Positions 25,000-36,881 of a stretch of DNA of 64,000 nucleotides are shown here, piece by piece; the first letter of the stretch is position 1, and every line of letters starts with the position of its first letter. The notes beneath the pieces were generated by a model. The model was not told where the DNA came from. It did no database searches and saw only the letters and a program-made list of their open reading frames with translations. Both the position numbers and the translations under genes were made by a program. Source of the DNA: Excoecaria cochinchinensis (Eukaryota; Streptophyta; Magnoliopsida; Malpighiales; Euphorbiaceae); assembly GCA_947683425.1 (NCBI GenBank), contig CANTUQ010000058.1:15687501-15751500 (forward strand), read 5' to 3'.

Positions 25000-25162
25000 A
25001 AAATGGTGAATTTAATAAACTTTATCGGTTCGGTTCTTTCGGTTTTACAATCATAAAAACTGAACCGAAATACCCGAAATTTAACTTCGATTCAGAACCG
25101 AAAATCGAAAAAATCGAATCAAATGGACCAAAATTCATTCGGTTCGGTTTTGCACAGTCCTA
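24506..25162. mobile_element. hAT-type MITE, 657 bp, TSD CTATCAAG
   Basis: The ends TAGGGGTGTGCAAA and (inverse) TAGGACTGTGCAAA form imperfect terminal inverted repeats, 12 of 14 identical. CTATCAAG is repeated exactly at 24498-24505 and 25163-25170, and an 8-bp duplication is characteristic of hAT. Just inside both ends are CGGTTCGGTT / AACCGAACCG blocks in both orientations. The centre is AT-rich with an (AT)n run at about 24957-24996. There is no transposase, so the element is non-autonomous. Confidence 0.88.
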
Positions 25163-25170
25163 CTATCAAG

Positions 25171-25526
25171 TGTCAAGTTTAATGAAATTACTATCAAAAT
25201 CTATCCCTACTAAACTCATTTATTCACTATTCTAATTCATTCTATTATAATAGGATAGAACTGAATATACCAAAAAAAAATATTCACCCTATAAAATTAA
25301 GATATCATTTATTATATTTATTTCGACTTTTTCTTTTTATTAGTATCAATACTATATTATTAAATTTTCATTAATTTTTCTTTTTTATATGCATTTTTTC
25401 ATTATATTTATATTCATTATGGTATTTTAATAAGTTTAAAAATTAATAATTATTTTAATATTGACAAAGCAGCAACAATATTTGATATGGGATGAGCAAT
25501 TGCTTACGATGTGCTGAGCCTCAAGA

Positions 25527-25559
<33 letters not shown>

Positions 25560-26419
25560 TATACACGGACTATTATTAGCAATAATTGCTGATGACAATA
25601 ATTGCTCAGTCTTTACCCAAAAAATCAACTAATTATTTTTTTTTAAGGGCATGGAATACTCTTTTTATTTTATTTTACGTGTTATTTTGAATAAAATTTA
25701 AATTTTATTTATATATTATTTTTAAATTTTTAATAATAATTTTATACTTAAAATGAAATTTAATTTTTTTAATATATATTTATTAATTAGATTTAAATTT
25801 ATATATTAAATTATTTAATTTTATCTTAAATTTGAATCTAATTAATATTTTTTTAATTCTAATAAAAATAATAAAAGTGATATATAAACGTATTTTGACT
25901 TCTGGAATCAATATATATTTGGCAATCGTTTTCAATATTTAATTCATCAAAACGCATGGATGTTCCCACTTCCCACTGTGTATGGCTACCAAGTGTTTTT
26001 TAATTTTTTTTGGCAATGTATATGTTTGGGTTTTATTGATTTTTAACTGTATAAAATAATTAAAAATAAAATTCATTCTTTAAATAGGGAGTCTCGTGCC
26101 ATTCCTAAATAATTAATATCTCTTCATTCATAGATAATTATCCCTTTTCCTTTTTTTTTTTTTGTCAAAAATTAAAAATTTATCTTTGTAAAAAAATTAA
26201 TTTATTAATCATATTTTGAAAATTGAACTACTCATTCCATTTCATAATTTTTGTCCAACTTTACTTTTTAGCTTATTTCAAAATATTATCTATTTTCCTT
26301 TTTTACATTATGGGCAGTCTATAAATTGTCTATTATTATCCCTATTTAATTTTGTCTTATTAATTACAATTTAAATTTTTCATGCTATACCGTTAACATG
26401 ATTTTTATAGTTTCAATAA
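25171..26419. other. AT-rich intergenic DNA, including a probable decayed Stowaway-type MITE
   Basis: No coding region is seen. At about 25650-25900 the phrase TTTTATTTTACGTGTTATTTTGAATAAAATTTAAA-like, with ATTAGATTTAAATTTATATATTAAA-type inner blocks, is shared with the Stowaway copies at 26420 and 52866, but the termini are lost. An (AT)n run is at about 25538-25562. Confidence 0.4.
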
Positions 26420-26648
26420 TACTACATCCGTTTTATAATATATGTCACTTTTGTTGTTTTTACTAAAATTAAAGAGTATTAATTAGATTTAAATTTAAGA
26501 TAAAATTAAGTGATCCAATACACAAATTTAAATATAATTGATTAATTTTTATTGGAAAAGAAAACTAAATTGAATAAAGAAAAATTGACAAATAAATTGA
26601 ATTTAAATTTTATTCAAAAGTGACAGATATTATGAAACGGATGAAATA
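26420..26648. mobile_element. Stowaway-type MITE (Tc1/mariner), diverged
   Basis: It starts TACTACATCCGTTTTATAAT and ends ATTATGAAACGGATGAAATA. These are decayed forms of the CTCCCTCCGTTCC termini seen at 30032, with TA at both borders. The interior matches the 30032 copy, including CACTTTTGTTGTTTTTACTA and AAAAGTGACAGATATTA. Confidence 0.75.
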
Positions 26649-27224
26649 TTTAATTACTCATTTTATATTTAGGATGAGTATAATAAAAAAGTTTTATGAA
26701 AATTTTGTCCTTTAACCCTAATAAGTAAATTTTTTTAATATTTATAAAAAAAGTGAACAAAAATTATAGAACGAAAAAAGTAATATTTATTGATAAATGT
26801 TATATTAAAAAGATTACATATAAATGTACTATATTTTTTGAAAATAAATATTTATTTATGAATAAATTAAAATAGAAAGTTGAATGGTTAATTAATAGAT
26901 TTTAAATTAAAACGATACTGTACTCGGTGGGAATCATAGGATATGCAGTCTCTTTTATACCTACCTATCATTTCAAACATTTTTAGTTTCCACTGAGCAA
27001 ATGCTGTCATTTTTTACTGTTCACACCTTTGTTTTTTCCCTTGACAAAATCTAATTGTTTCCTTTAAAATCCACAATAAATTAAAGTATCTAATTTCATT
27101 GACCAATTAGGACGAAAGAAAAATATATGTGATGGATATTTAATTATCAAATTTGAATGTGATTATAAATTAATTTGCTAAAAAATGTAAAAATACTATA
27201 TAGATATTTCTTGGATGTTGCGGT

Positions 27225-27232
27225 TATAAATA
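27225..27232 (+). promoter_or_regulatory. TATA box of the LOR gene
   Basis: TATAAATA lies 60 bases before the ATG at 27292, leaving room for a short leader. No other promoter motif was assigned. Confidence 0.6.
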
Positions 27233-27291
27233 AGAAGGTAGCAGTGCATGTGATCATGTAAAATAAGTCTTTCTTCTGAATTTGGGAGACA

Positions 27292-28487
27292 ATGGCTCAG
27301 GTCATTAGCAACCCAGTTCCGGCGATGGCTGTTACCAAACCGCTAGAGAAACCGGTGATGGTGATCAGCGAACAATTCTTGGCTCAATACCCGGTTGACC
27401 TCGTCATTTCTTCCAAGGTCTTCACTCTTGGAGAAAACGATTTCCACGTCAAAGACATTAACGGCACTGAGATTTTCAGAGTCAAAAGTAAGCTCATGAG
27501 CATCCATGACCGCCGTTTTCTCAAAGATGCAACCGGTAACACCCTTGTAACTCTCCGCCAGAAGGTCCCTCTCTCTCTCTCTCTCTCTCTATTTTCTTTT
27601 TTATTCCCTACTTATCGTACGTTATTAATTATTAATTGTTAATTATTGTTAATTTCAGATAATGACTGCTCATCATAGGTGGGAGGTATTCAGAGGAGAA
27701 AGCACAGAGGAAAAGGATTTGCTATTCAGTGTGTTGAAATCATCTATACTCCAGTTCAGGACAAAATTAGATGTGTTCTTAGCCAGTAACAAAGCCGAAG
27801 ATAATCCTGATTTCAGGATCAAAGGATCATGGAGTGAGAGATCTTGCACCATTTTTCTTGGAGATGGAGAGTCCAAACAAATCATTGCACAGGTGAAATT
27901 AATTCATCTCTTCATGACTATAGTATTAACCAGCTTAATTCAGGGAGAAATAGGATCTTTATAAGTTTGAATACTTAATTAATTCATTTATGTTTTGATG
28001 GGATTAACTTCACCATTAAAAAAATAAAAATTACGAATGTAAATAAATCTTATTAATTGAGATAAGATAAAAATATAGTACACATTAATTTATTTATGTC
28101 ACAATTTCTTACTCTATTTAACAATTTCAATTTGCTACAACTTCAGCTATTAAATATTTTGTTTTAACGGAACTAGATTAAGGTTGCGAAATTGATCGAA
28201 ACGAAACATGATGGGTCTACTTGACTATCGAGATAAATTTAAAGGGCATATTTGATATTTCAGCCTTATTAGTTTGTTTATATTTATTATTTGAATTAAT
28301 TAATTAATTAATTAGTGGATTAATTTATGATGATATGCAGATGCACAGGAAACACGATCTCAAAACATTTTTCTTGGACGCAGACAACTTCGGAGTGACA
28401 ATTTATCCAAATGTTGATTATGCATTTGTGGTGGCTCTTGTGGTGATTCTCGATGAGATCAATGATGATATGGACGGTAGGGACTAA
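27292..28487 (+). CDS. LURP-one-related (LOR) family protein, 217 aa, three exons
   Basis: The exons are 27292-27564 (91 codons), 27659-27892 (78 codons) and 28341-28487 (48 codons plus TAA). All junctions are GT..AG and phase 0, and the joined frame is intact. The sequence is a whole LOR domain (PF04525, tubby-like beta-barrel). Recognisable blocks are an N-terminal Pro-rich lead, LVISSKVFTLGENDFHVKD, GTEIFRVKSK, DRRFLKDATGNTLVTLRQK, HHRWEVFRGES, the SCTIFLGDG strand and a hydrophobic final helix VDYAFVVALVVILDEIN, which in this family packs inside the barrel. Length fits the family (about 200-220 aa). LURP1-type members are tied to defence against downy mildew in Arabidopsis, but most LOR members have no known reaction, so the role here is open. 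The ATG is the first after the TATA box. It is the only intact non-transposon gene seen. Confidence 0.93.
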
Positions 28488-30029
28488 ATGTTTTATTAAT
28501 ATAAATAATAAGATAAGATTGCCTTAATCTTATCCTGTATTTTATGGGGTTAGAATAAGAAGTGTAGTTTATGCACTTCTTTTTTTAGCTACTATTGCTT
28601 GTTTTTCCCATCCTAATTTCGGTGAAGTTTAATGTTAAGGCTTGTAAAATTGTTACTGCTTTGATTATTTTCTGGCTTCATTCCCCCTGGTTTGTGGAGG
28701 ATAGTTCCTCTATGTTGCATTTCACTTGTACTTCTGGTCTCTTTATAATATATGAGAATATAGTATTCCATTGTCTCTTAGTATGTAAGATTAAGAATTC
28801 GATCCCCCAAAATCCTTAATTATATAAAAAGAAAACGATTATAAGTTTTATTGTGGGTTTGCAATTGATAACATTAGAAGGAATATCTCGATCAGCTATA
28901 TGAACAAAAGTGGAATTTGCCTAAAATATTTGGAGAACATCCTGATAAAGTAATTTTATAATTGAAATCATATATATATATATATATTGTAGAATTTTTA
29001 TATTTTGGAGGTTAAAGGTACATATCGATAAAGATTTGAGAGAATCTGTTCCTACATGTCCCTGTAAAATCAAGTCGAGTCGTCGAGAAGTAAACAATAT
29101 TTCAGAATTATCATTGAAAAAGGCTGGGTCTCAAGATTAAGAATTGGATTTCATCCATTATGAACACATTAATTAAATAAGAAAGATTGTTATCGAATAT
29201 CATATGTATAAATGATTTGAAAGATGGAAAAAATAAAAAATTAGTTGCAGTGATGTTAGATGGGGATATGTTTGTGGCTATTGATTTTTTTATTCTCGAA
29301 ACATTTGTGCCTATTAACACACCATCATCCCAAGCTATATCTATTGTAAGGAAATTATTTTGGCTTTTAATTAAATGTATAATAAAAGCAGAAAGAATTA
29401 CAAATTTTTTCATTATATAATAATAAAAATCCACATATATTATTCAAAGAATTACTATAGGAACTTTCTTAGAGAGAATTTGGGAATTTGGGAGGAGACC
29501 AAATGTTCTGGTTCGCCGAATCTTTCATGCTGCAAAAGGGTAAGGGCCTCGCGGCTCTTTGCCATATTGGATTAATTCTGTCCAAATTTTTATACAGTGT
29601 GTTCGCACTTGTACTACTCAAAATGTGTGTGTGCACACCGTATAATAGCTTCAAACACTATATCAACTTTTTACATATTCCTTAAACAATATTTTTGGGG
29701 TCACTTGTTATTTTGAAAATATTTTCTTTCTCTCTTATATTTATTTGTAATTATGTTAGTTAAATGCGTTTAATTTCCAACACTAGATCTTTTAATAGAG
29801 AGAATTCAAGTTGGTGGTTAGAATGATGACCAAATTTAACCCCAATTTGGGGTGGAGTCCATCAATGCTACATTAATTAAGATTAAGAAATTTATATATT
29901 CTTTTACCATTAGAATTTGAATTAAGTTAATGTACTTGATTAAGTAAACTTAATTGATTAAATAAAGTTAAGTTAACTTAATTATTAAGTTATCCACGCA
30001 CATCCGCCGCAGAATTGAAACATAAATAT
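28488..30029. other. 3' flank and AT-rich intergenic DNA
   Basis: It probably includes the LOR 3' UTR over the first few hundred bases; no clear poly(A) site was fixed. A short (AT)n run is at about 28973-28987. No further gene is supported. Confidence 0.6.
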
Positions 30030-30428
30030 TACTCCCTCCGTTCCTAAATAGGTGTCACTTTTGTTGTTTTCACTAGGATTAAGAAATATTAATTAGACTT
30101 GAATTTAGGAAAAAATTGAGTGATTCAATGTATATTTAGTATTTCAATGTATAAATTTAAATCTAATTGGTTAATTTGTATTGGAAAAGAAAATTAAATT
30201 GAAAAAAAAAAATTAAATTGCATTGAAAATCTAAAAGTGACAGATAAATGGAATTTGGATTTTTGCCAAAAGTGACAGATATTAAGGAACGGAGGGAGTA
30301 CATGTTTTTCATGGAAAAAGATGAAAAATGGGTTTTAAATTTATAAATATGGACCACACAGTTGAAACATAAATCTGACATGTGTTTCATGGAAAAAAAG
30401 TTGAAAAACGGGTCTTAAATTTATAAAA
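30013..30428 (+). repeat. Tandem repeat of about 70 bp, first copy split by a Stowaway MITE
   Basis: Copy 1 is 30013-30029 (GAATTGAAACATAAAT) plus 30301-30348 (CATGTTTTTCATGGAAAAAG and on). Copy 2 is 30361-30428 (GTTGAAACATAAATCTGACA and on). Joined across the MITE, copy 1 aligns with copy 2 through TTTTAAATTTATAAA. Confidence 0.7.
30032..30298. mobile_element. Stowaway MITE, 267 bp, TSD TA
   Basis: The terminal inverted repeats CTCCCTCCGTTCC / GGAACGGAGGGAG are perfect over at least 13 bp and bordered by TA on both sides. They are the hallmark ends of plant Stowaway elements (Tc1/mariner). There is no coding capacity. Confidence 0.95.
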
Positions 30429-31225
30429 GAAAACTACATAAAACATCTTTAAAATAGTTTCCAGTTTTCTCTTTAAATTTGAAGTTTTTTTAAAAATTAT
30501 TTGCCATTCTCTATTAGAAAAATTATCTAACATAAACAAGTTTTCTACTTTCATTTTTTTCAAATTTTTTCTAAAAAACAATTCCAATTTTTGCAAGTAA
30601 ACACACTCATAAAATTTCCTATTTTTCAATTAAGACCGAAAAAAATCAAAAAATCATTAAATCGATTTAAAAAATCGAGTTCAAACTGATTTTAACAGTT
30701 AACCAGTTCAATTGAATGTAGACGTGGACGTGGACGTAGACTTTAATTTTTAAAATCACGATTAATAAACTTAAATTTAGGTGTCTGCTTAATCTGTTGG
30801 TTAACGGTTAATCCGTTTATATATAATTTTACACATTTATATAGACATGACGGTAATTTTCACATATATCATATTCTGTCCTATATTAAAAAATAAATGA
30901 CTAATAAATTATATTATGTTTGGTAAAGTTGCATGTTTTTAGTTTTTAAAAATTAAAAACTAATTTCAGTTTTAATTTATTATTTATGTTTTTAAAAATT
31001 GTTTTAGAAATTTAAAAATTATATCATATTTTTTTTTAATTATATATGCATATTGGATTGTTTGTAATATTAAATAATATATATTTTACATATTTATGTT
31101 ATATAATTTTTAATATTTAATAGAAAATATTCAATGAAATTCAATATTTGAAATCTACTAGGTACCATTAAGAAAAATCCACTGTAAAAAGAAAAGTTAT
31201 AATGGATCAACGTATATAAGTTTAA
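30429..31225. other. AT-rich intergenic DNA
   Basis: No coding region or bounded element is recognised. It ends with the TTTAA target site (31221-31225) of the next copia element. Confidence 0.6.
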
Positions 31226-31699
31226 TGTAATAGAGCCTAGAATTCATCTAGGCAATATTAATCATGTTAAATCATCAATAAAACAAAATTTATAGCGGAA
31301 GCGTACTTGAATTCATTATTTCAATTGAAAAAACAAAGATCTTGTGGCTAATAATCTTCCAAATTGATAGGTAAGGTGGAAAACTGTTTTTTGTCGATAG
31401 GAATAGAATGACAACTCCCTTAATCTATAATTTGGGGACCATAACTTTTATATGAAAATAAAATTTTTCTTTATTTCTAATTTAGCCCATCATAAAATTA
31501 GAAATTATAAAAGAGTATCTATACATTTAACCCATACTTATAATATTATTATTATGGCCCATTCTAATTTCAATTAAATTAGATCACTTTAATATTTAGG
31601 CCAAGTCTTTTAAATGATAGTTATGACATATAATTATTATAAACTTAATATATATATATATATATATATATATAATGTATTTGTCCATAAATCCTAACA
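31226..31699 (-). repeat. 3' LTR of nested copia element
   Basis: It starts TGTAATAGAGCC and ends AATCCTAACA in plus-strand reading, 474 bp. It contains an (AT)n run at about 31648-31674 that is shorter in the partner copy. Confidence 0.92.
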
Positions 31700-31716
31700 A
31701 TCTCCCACTTGGATTG
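31700..31716 (-). other. Polypurine tract of nested copia element
   Basis: On the minus strand CCAAGTGGGAGAT runs directly into the LTR start TGTTAGGA, a very common plant copia arrangement. Confidence 0.75.
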
Positions 31717-32142
31717 TACATATATATATACACACACACACATTTTGCTTTATAATTATATGTCAACTTTATGAGCTCAAAACTTTACTATCATAATCAA
31801 AGACATTTCTGAACAATCTCGTCCATCAATCATGCTTATATAGAACCAAGGCGACTTTTGTTACATATATATCGTAACTAAATCCATCCCTGATCACATA
31901 TATAAACACAACCAAATAACACAGATCAAGTATGGATGCATAGCATGAAAATTACATGTAATGTGATCTAAACATGTTTATTTTCAACTGGTCCATTTTA
32001 TAAACTTAGTGAGATCAATCTATACCAAAATCAAAGTGTGAATAACTCAACTTCATTTCTGCAAAAAATATCGATAAATCGAAAAACTGAAAAAAAAAAT
32101 GTGTCTAAAATAAGAAAGCAAGATTACAAACTCCCATTAAAA

Positions 32143-34553
32143 TTAAATATCCTCAAAAGACATAACACCCATGTGAGCAGTATGCTCATTAAAGACCTTG
32201 GGTGGTAATCTTTTAGTAAGCGGATCCGCAACCATAAAGTTTGTGCCAATATGCTCAATATACACTTGTCCACTTTGAACTCTTTCTTTAACAACCAAGA
32301 ATTTAATGTCTATATGCTTTGACTTACTCGAACTCTTGTTGTTATTAGAATACAAGACTGCTGACTTATTGTCACAAAAGATCTTAAGTGGTCTTTTAAT
32401 TCCATTAACAATTCGCAGCCCAGTGATAAAATTTCGCAGCCATATTGCTTGATTTGATGCCTCATATCATGATATGAACTCTACTGCCATGGTAGAATAG
32501 GCTATAAGAGATTGCTTAGCACTCTTCCAAGAGATAGCTCCTCTAGCAAGCAAAATAATATAGCCTGACGTAGATTTCATGCTGTCTTGGCACCCAGCAA
32601 AATCAGAATCTGAATGCCCAATGATCTCTAACTTATCTGATCTCCTGTAAGTGAGTATGAAATGTTTTGTTCTTTGAAGATATCGCATGACTCGTTTGGA
32701 TGCTTTCCAATGATCCATTCCTGGATTATTTAAATATCTTCCCAACACTCCAACTATGTATGCAATATCCGAATGCGTACAAACTTGAGCATACATTAGA
32801 CTTCCTATTGCTGATGCATAAGGAATCTTGTGTATTTCTGTCTCCTCAAAAGCATTTTTGGGGCACTATTGAAGACTAAACTTGTCTCCTTTAGCCACAG
32901 GGGTATCTCCTGGTTTGCATTCTTGTATGCCATATCTCTTAAGAACCTTTTCAATATAAGCCTTTTGTGATAATCCAAGGTACCTCGAGAGCGATCTCGA
33001 TTTATTTGGATCCCTGATACAAAATTTGCATCTCCAAGATCCTTTATCTCAAAATTCATAGCTAGAAATCCCTTGGTTTCATGCAACAAGCCTATATCGT
33101 TGCTGGCAAGCAATATGTCATCAATATACAAAACCAAAAAAAATATGCTTACTCCCACTAAATTTGTGATATATACAATCATCAACCAAATTCATCTCAA
33201 AACCATAAGAGATAATAATCTGGTGAAATTTGTAATACCACTAACGAGACACTTGCTTAAGCCCATAAATGGATTCTTCAATCTGCAAACCATTGACTTT
33301 GCATCTTCTAATACATAGTTTTCTGGTTGCACCATATAAATTGTTTCATCAAAGTCACCATTGAGAAATGTTGTCTTGACATCCATCTGATGTAGCTCAA
33401 GATCAAAATGTGCTACTAATGCCATTATATTCCTAAAAAAAGTCTTTCGATGAAACTATAGAGAAAATCTCTTTATAATCAATGCTTGTTTTTGCGTAAA
33501 GCCTTTAGCGACAAGACGTGCTTTATACCTCTCCACATTGCCCTTTAAATCCCTTTTGGTTTTAAAAATCCATTTACAAGCAATGGGCTTTGCATATTCA
33601 AGCAATGTGATAAGATCCCACACATCATTGTCTTTCATAGACTTAATCTCCTCATTCATGGCATCTACCCACTTTTGAGAGTTAGAACTTTCCATTGCTT
33701 AATGAAAATTGACTGCATGATTTTCCATCACTCCAATGTCAACATCATGTTCTTGGAGAAACACAACATAATCGTCCGAAATTGCATTTCTTCTTTCTCT
33801 AGTGGATCTCCTTAATGGCAATGGTTCTTGAGGCTATAGAGTTTGTTCTTCAAGAACATCTCCTTAAGACTGAATGGGAGGATCAATGACATTGTCTTGT
33901 TCTAGAATTGCATCATGGACAATGTCTGGTATAATAACCTATTCTTGATTATTGTCCATAACAATTAAAGGAATATCAATATATTCCTCTTCAAAGACAA
34001 AGTCCTTAACTCTTTCTCCCCCCGTAAACTCAACATCCTCAAAGAACCGAGCATTACCTATCTCAAAAATAGACTTACTTGTGGGATCATCAAATTTGTA
34101 ACCCCTAGAGCGTTCAAAGTATCCAATGAAATAACAACTAATAGTCCTAGAGTCCAGTTTCTTTTCATTTGGCCTATAAGGCCTTGCCTCAGTTGGACAT
34201 CCCCAAATATGAAGATGCTTTAGACTAGGCTTTTTACCTGTCCAAAGTTCATAAGGGGTTTTGCCAGTTGCCTTTATTGGTACCCTGTTGAGTATATAAG
34301 CTGCAGTCTCTAATGCCTCTCCCCAGAGTGACTCAGGTAAGGTAGAGTGACTGATCATACTTCTTACCTTGTTTAAAAGCGTTCTATTTCGTCTTTCAGC
34401 AACTCCATTCATATTAGGTGAACCCCGGCATAGTGTACTATTGTACGATACCGCTTTCCTCTAGGAATCTAGCAAATAGACCTGGATGTTGTTCACCTGA
34501 ATTGTCATATCTACCATAGTATTCACCACCACGGTCAGATCTAACACTTTTAA
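32143..34553 (-). pseudogene. copia pol, 3' portion: integrase end, RT, RNase H
   Basis: From right to left, the integrase core is cut by solo LTR A just before the SDRGGEYYGRYD-type site. It continues at 33939-34412 (MNGVAERRNRTLLNKVRSM, YILNRVPIKATGKTPYELW). RT is at 33456-33695 (WVDAMNEEIKSM, CKWIFKTKRDLKGNVERYKA), 33192-33425 (HQMDVKTTFLNGDF) and 32805-33185 (VLYIDDILLASND). RNase H is at 32467-32796 (YAQVCTHSDIAYIVGVLGRY, DSDFAGCQDSMKSTSGYI) and 32143-32355 (KHIDIKFLVVKERV). Stops and frame breaks occur at nearly every junction, so it is inactive. Confidence 0.9.
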
Positions 34554-36876
34554 TGTAATGCCCCAATACCCCCTGGGAGGATATCGGGTTGCTATGCACT
34601 CACTTACCCAACACATGTAAATACGATCTTACATATAAAAATGGAGAAGAATATCATTAGGCAAAAACATACTTGTATTGAGAATTTTAAAATTATACAT
34701 ATTATAAACATCCTTGTTCATCTATTACAAAATATTGTTATCCATATTACAGTCATAATTACAATTAAAAATTACACTTCATATACTATAATTCTCTTTA
34801 CATAACATGGTATTACTTATTACAAAGAAACTCTATCATATACAAAAAGAACTCCATTCAAGCTCCTAGTGGCCAGCAAATGAACAACGCTCTAAACCAG
34901 ACCTGTAAACCTACACGAAAAAACACCTATACTAAGTGATAATGCTTAGTGGGGATAAACAGAACAAAGGATTTCTATCGAAGTCACAAATATCACACAA
35001 CAATGCATATCAATCGTCATGCAAACATCGTATACCATAAGTGATAACATTTCATTACCTCTTACATAAGTGATAACATGTTATTTGCATTTCATATAAA
35101 GGCATAAACATATAATAGCCTCCACTACATCTCATATACAATACTGAACATTTAATAGCCTAAATTCACATCAATGGTGGATATGGGTACTCTGGATACT
35201 GATTAACAGTATCAAACATTTAGACACCTAATTCAAACATTTGAATACACAAGGCATTCAACATTTAGGCACAAACGGTGCCACTCTGGCAATTGCACTC
35301 TAACCTTTTATAAGCATGCTTATTTATCCACTACTATGACCATTCAGGCATGAAAAAGCTCATATCACTAGGTCTATAAACAGGGTTCAAAACAAGATTG
35401 GCAAATCTTATAACATTTAAAGTGAACATATATATATATTCAAATAACTTTATTCTTTTTATACATTAAAGTATACATATAACGTATTCGAATAATTTAT
35501 ACACAAATAACTCTTTAACATTCACACAGAACACTTTCACACGGCTGTCAGGCCAAGTCATACTGCCATGTGAAATCCACACAGTGGTAAGAAAAATCAA
35601 ACCGCTGTGTGAACGACACTACCCACAAACCATCAGGATAGAATCATTTTACACGGCGGTCAGAAAAATCCATACCGCTGTGTGAACTGATCCTGTAATA
35701 ATTCATCAGTCTAGAATTAATTTACACGGTGGTCAGACAATGTCTTACTGCTGTGTAAACAGATGAACTCACAAATTCATAGTCCAGAAGCACTTTACAC
35801 GGCGGTCAGGTTTGCCCTTACCGCCGTATGAAGCCACGGACAACCAAATCTCAAAGTTTTTGGCACACTCACACGGCTGTCAGGCTCATCTTTACCACCG
35901 TGTAAAGCCAAAACACAGGCAAAAATCACAATGGGCACGTTCACATGGCGGGCAGGAAAAACATGCCGCCTTGTGAAACCAAAAACACACGCAAATTGAT
36001 CTTTTTTGGGTGTTCAAAGACAACCCAAAACCACACTTTCCGTAAATACACATCAAAACCTATAACAACTCATATAACATGCATAAAATCACATGCAGTA
36101 ATAACAACTAAAAGAGCTGTTGAACTAGATCAAAGCTCACAAACTTTCAACCGCTCACACATACATCTAACAAGAAATCAAGTGAAACACAACTCAACAA
36201 ACATGCATCTACTAGAAATCACACACGATCCCAATCTCAAAACGCAGCTTGAACCACTATCTCTTCTTGCTCAAACCTTGTCCTTGCCTTTGTCTTTCCT
36301 CTTGTCAATAGCTTCTTGCATAAATCAACCAAACATACACTTAATTCACTTTAAATCAAAAACAGAAATGGAAGAAAAAGGAGGTCACACTAGAACTTCA
36401 AACCACACTTACCTTTCACACTAACTCTTCAAACCAATCCAAACTCAGCACTTTAGGTTAATCAAATGGGAAAGAAACAAGATGAAAAAGCACGAAAGAA
36501 AGAGCAAAGAAGGAGAAGAAGAGCAAAAGATGCAAAAATGCAGAAATGAAAAGTAAAAAAGAGGAAAGAGGGAAAGAAAACCGGCCAACAACCGAATAAA
36601 GGCCACCAAATCTCATTAATTCTCTCTCTATATATAGCATGAACTTGTCTAGTGTCACTCTCTCATGTAACCACTTGTCAAGCTCTAATTAAATTCCCTC
36701 TAAACTTTGGCTAATTCCCTTAAAGTCCCTCTTTTAAATTCTTTCCTTTATAAACTTATTTTCTCTTTCAATTATATCCTTATAAAGTCCTAATTCCATA
36801 CATACTGAAATGCTTTTGTACCCTCGCCATACAAATAACATACAATTCCTTCTAGGGTACAATACGGGTCCTTACA
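34554..36876 (-). repeat. Solo LTR A, 2323 bp, TSD TTTAA, nested in copia integrase
   Basis: Plus-strand reading starts TGTAATGCCCCAATACCCCC and ends GGGTCCTTACA. TTTAA borders it at 34549-34553 and 36877-36881. It interrupts the integrase between ...KAKVENQLNKGIK and VRSDRGGEYYG. It shares its start, a GTGGCCA/GATAATGCTTAGTGGGGA block, a 14-bp palindrome and its end style with LTRs B and C. CTATATATAG at 36628-36637 read on the minus strand is a plausible promoter, giving minus as the sense direction. No internal retrotransposon sequence is present. TG..CA ends and a 5-bp duplication support a solo LTR; a long-LTR gypsy family is likely but unproven. Confidence 0.82.
35530..35970. repeat. 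Array of about seven GC-rich hairpins in LTR A
   Basis: Units have the form TTTACACGGCGGTCAG, an 8-10 base loop, then TACCGCCGTGTGAA. Each stem is 10-14 bp with compensating changes (CGGCGG/CCGCCG, CGGTGG/CTGCTG). They repeat roughly every 60-80 bases inside otherwise AT-rich sequence. Confidence 0.8.
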
Positions 36877-36881
36877 TTTAA

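Noticed and set aside
25488..25618. Imperfect inverted repeat GAGCAATTGCTT .. AATAATTGCTC around an AT microsatellite, MITE-like
   Set aside because: The arms are short and mismatched, there is no target-site duplication, and the base composition makes such matches likely by chance.
28595..28819. 74-codon frame after the LOR gene
   Set aside because: It has no start context, motif or splice partner and is best explained as LOR 3' UTR and flank.
35945..36658. Open frames of 159 and 66 codons in LTR A
   Set aside because: They are low-complexity, lack recognisable motifs, are not kept in LTRs B or C, and lie within the hairpin and CT/GA-rich parts of the LTR.
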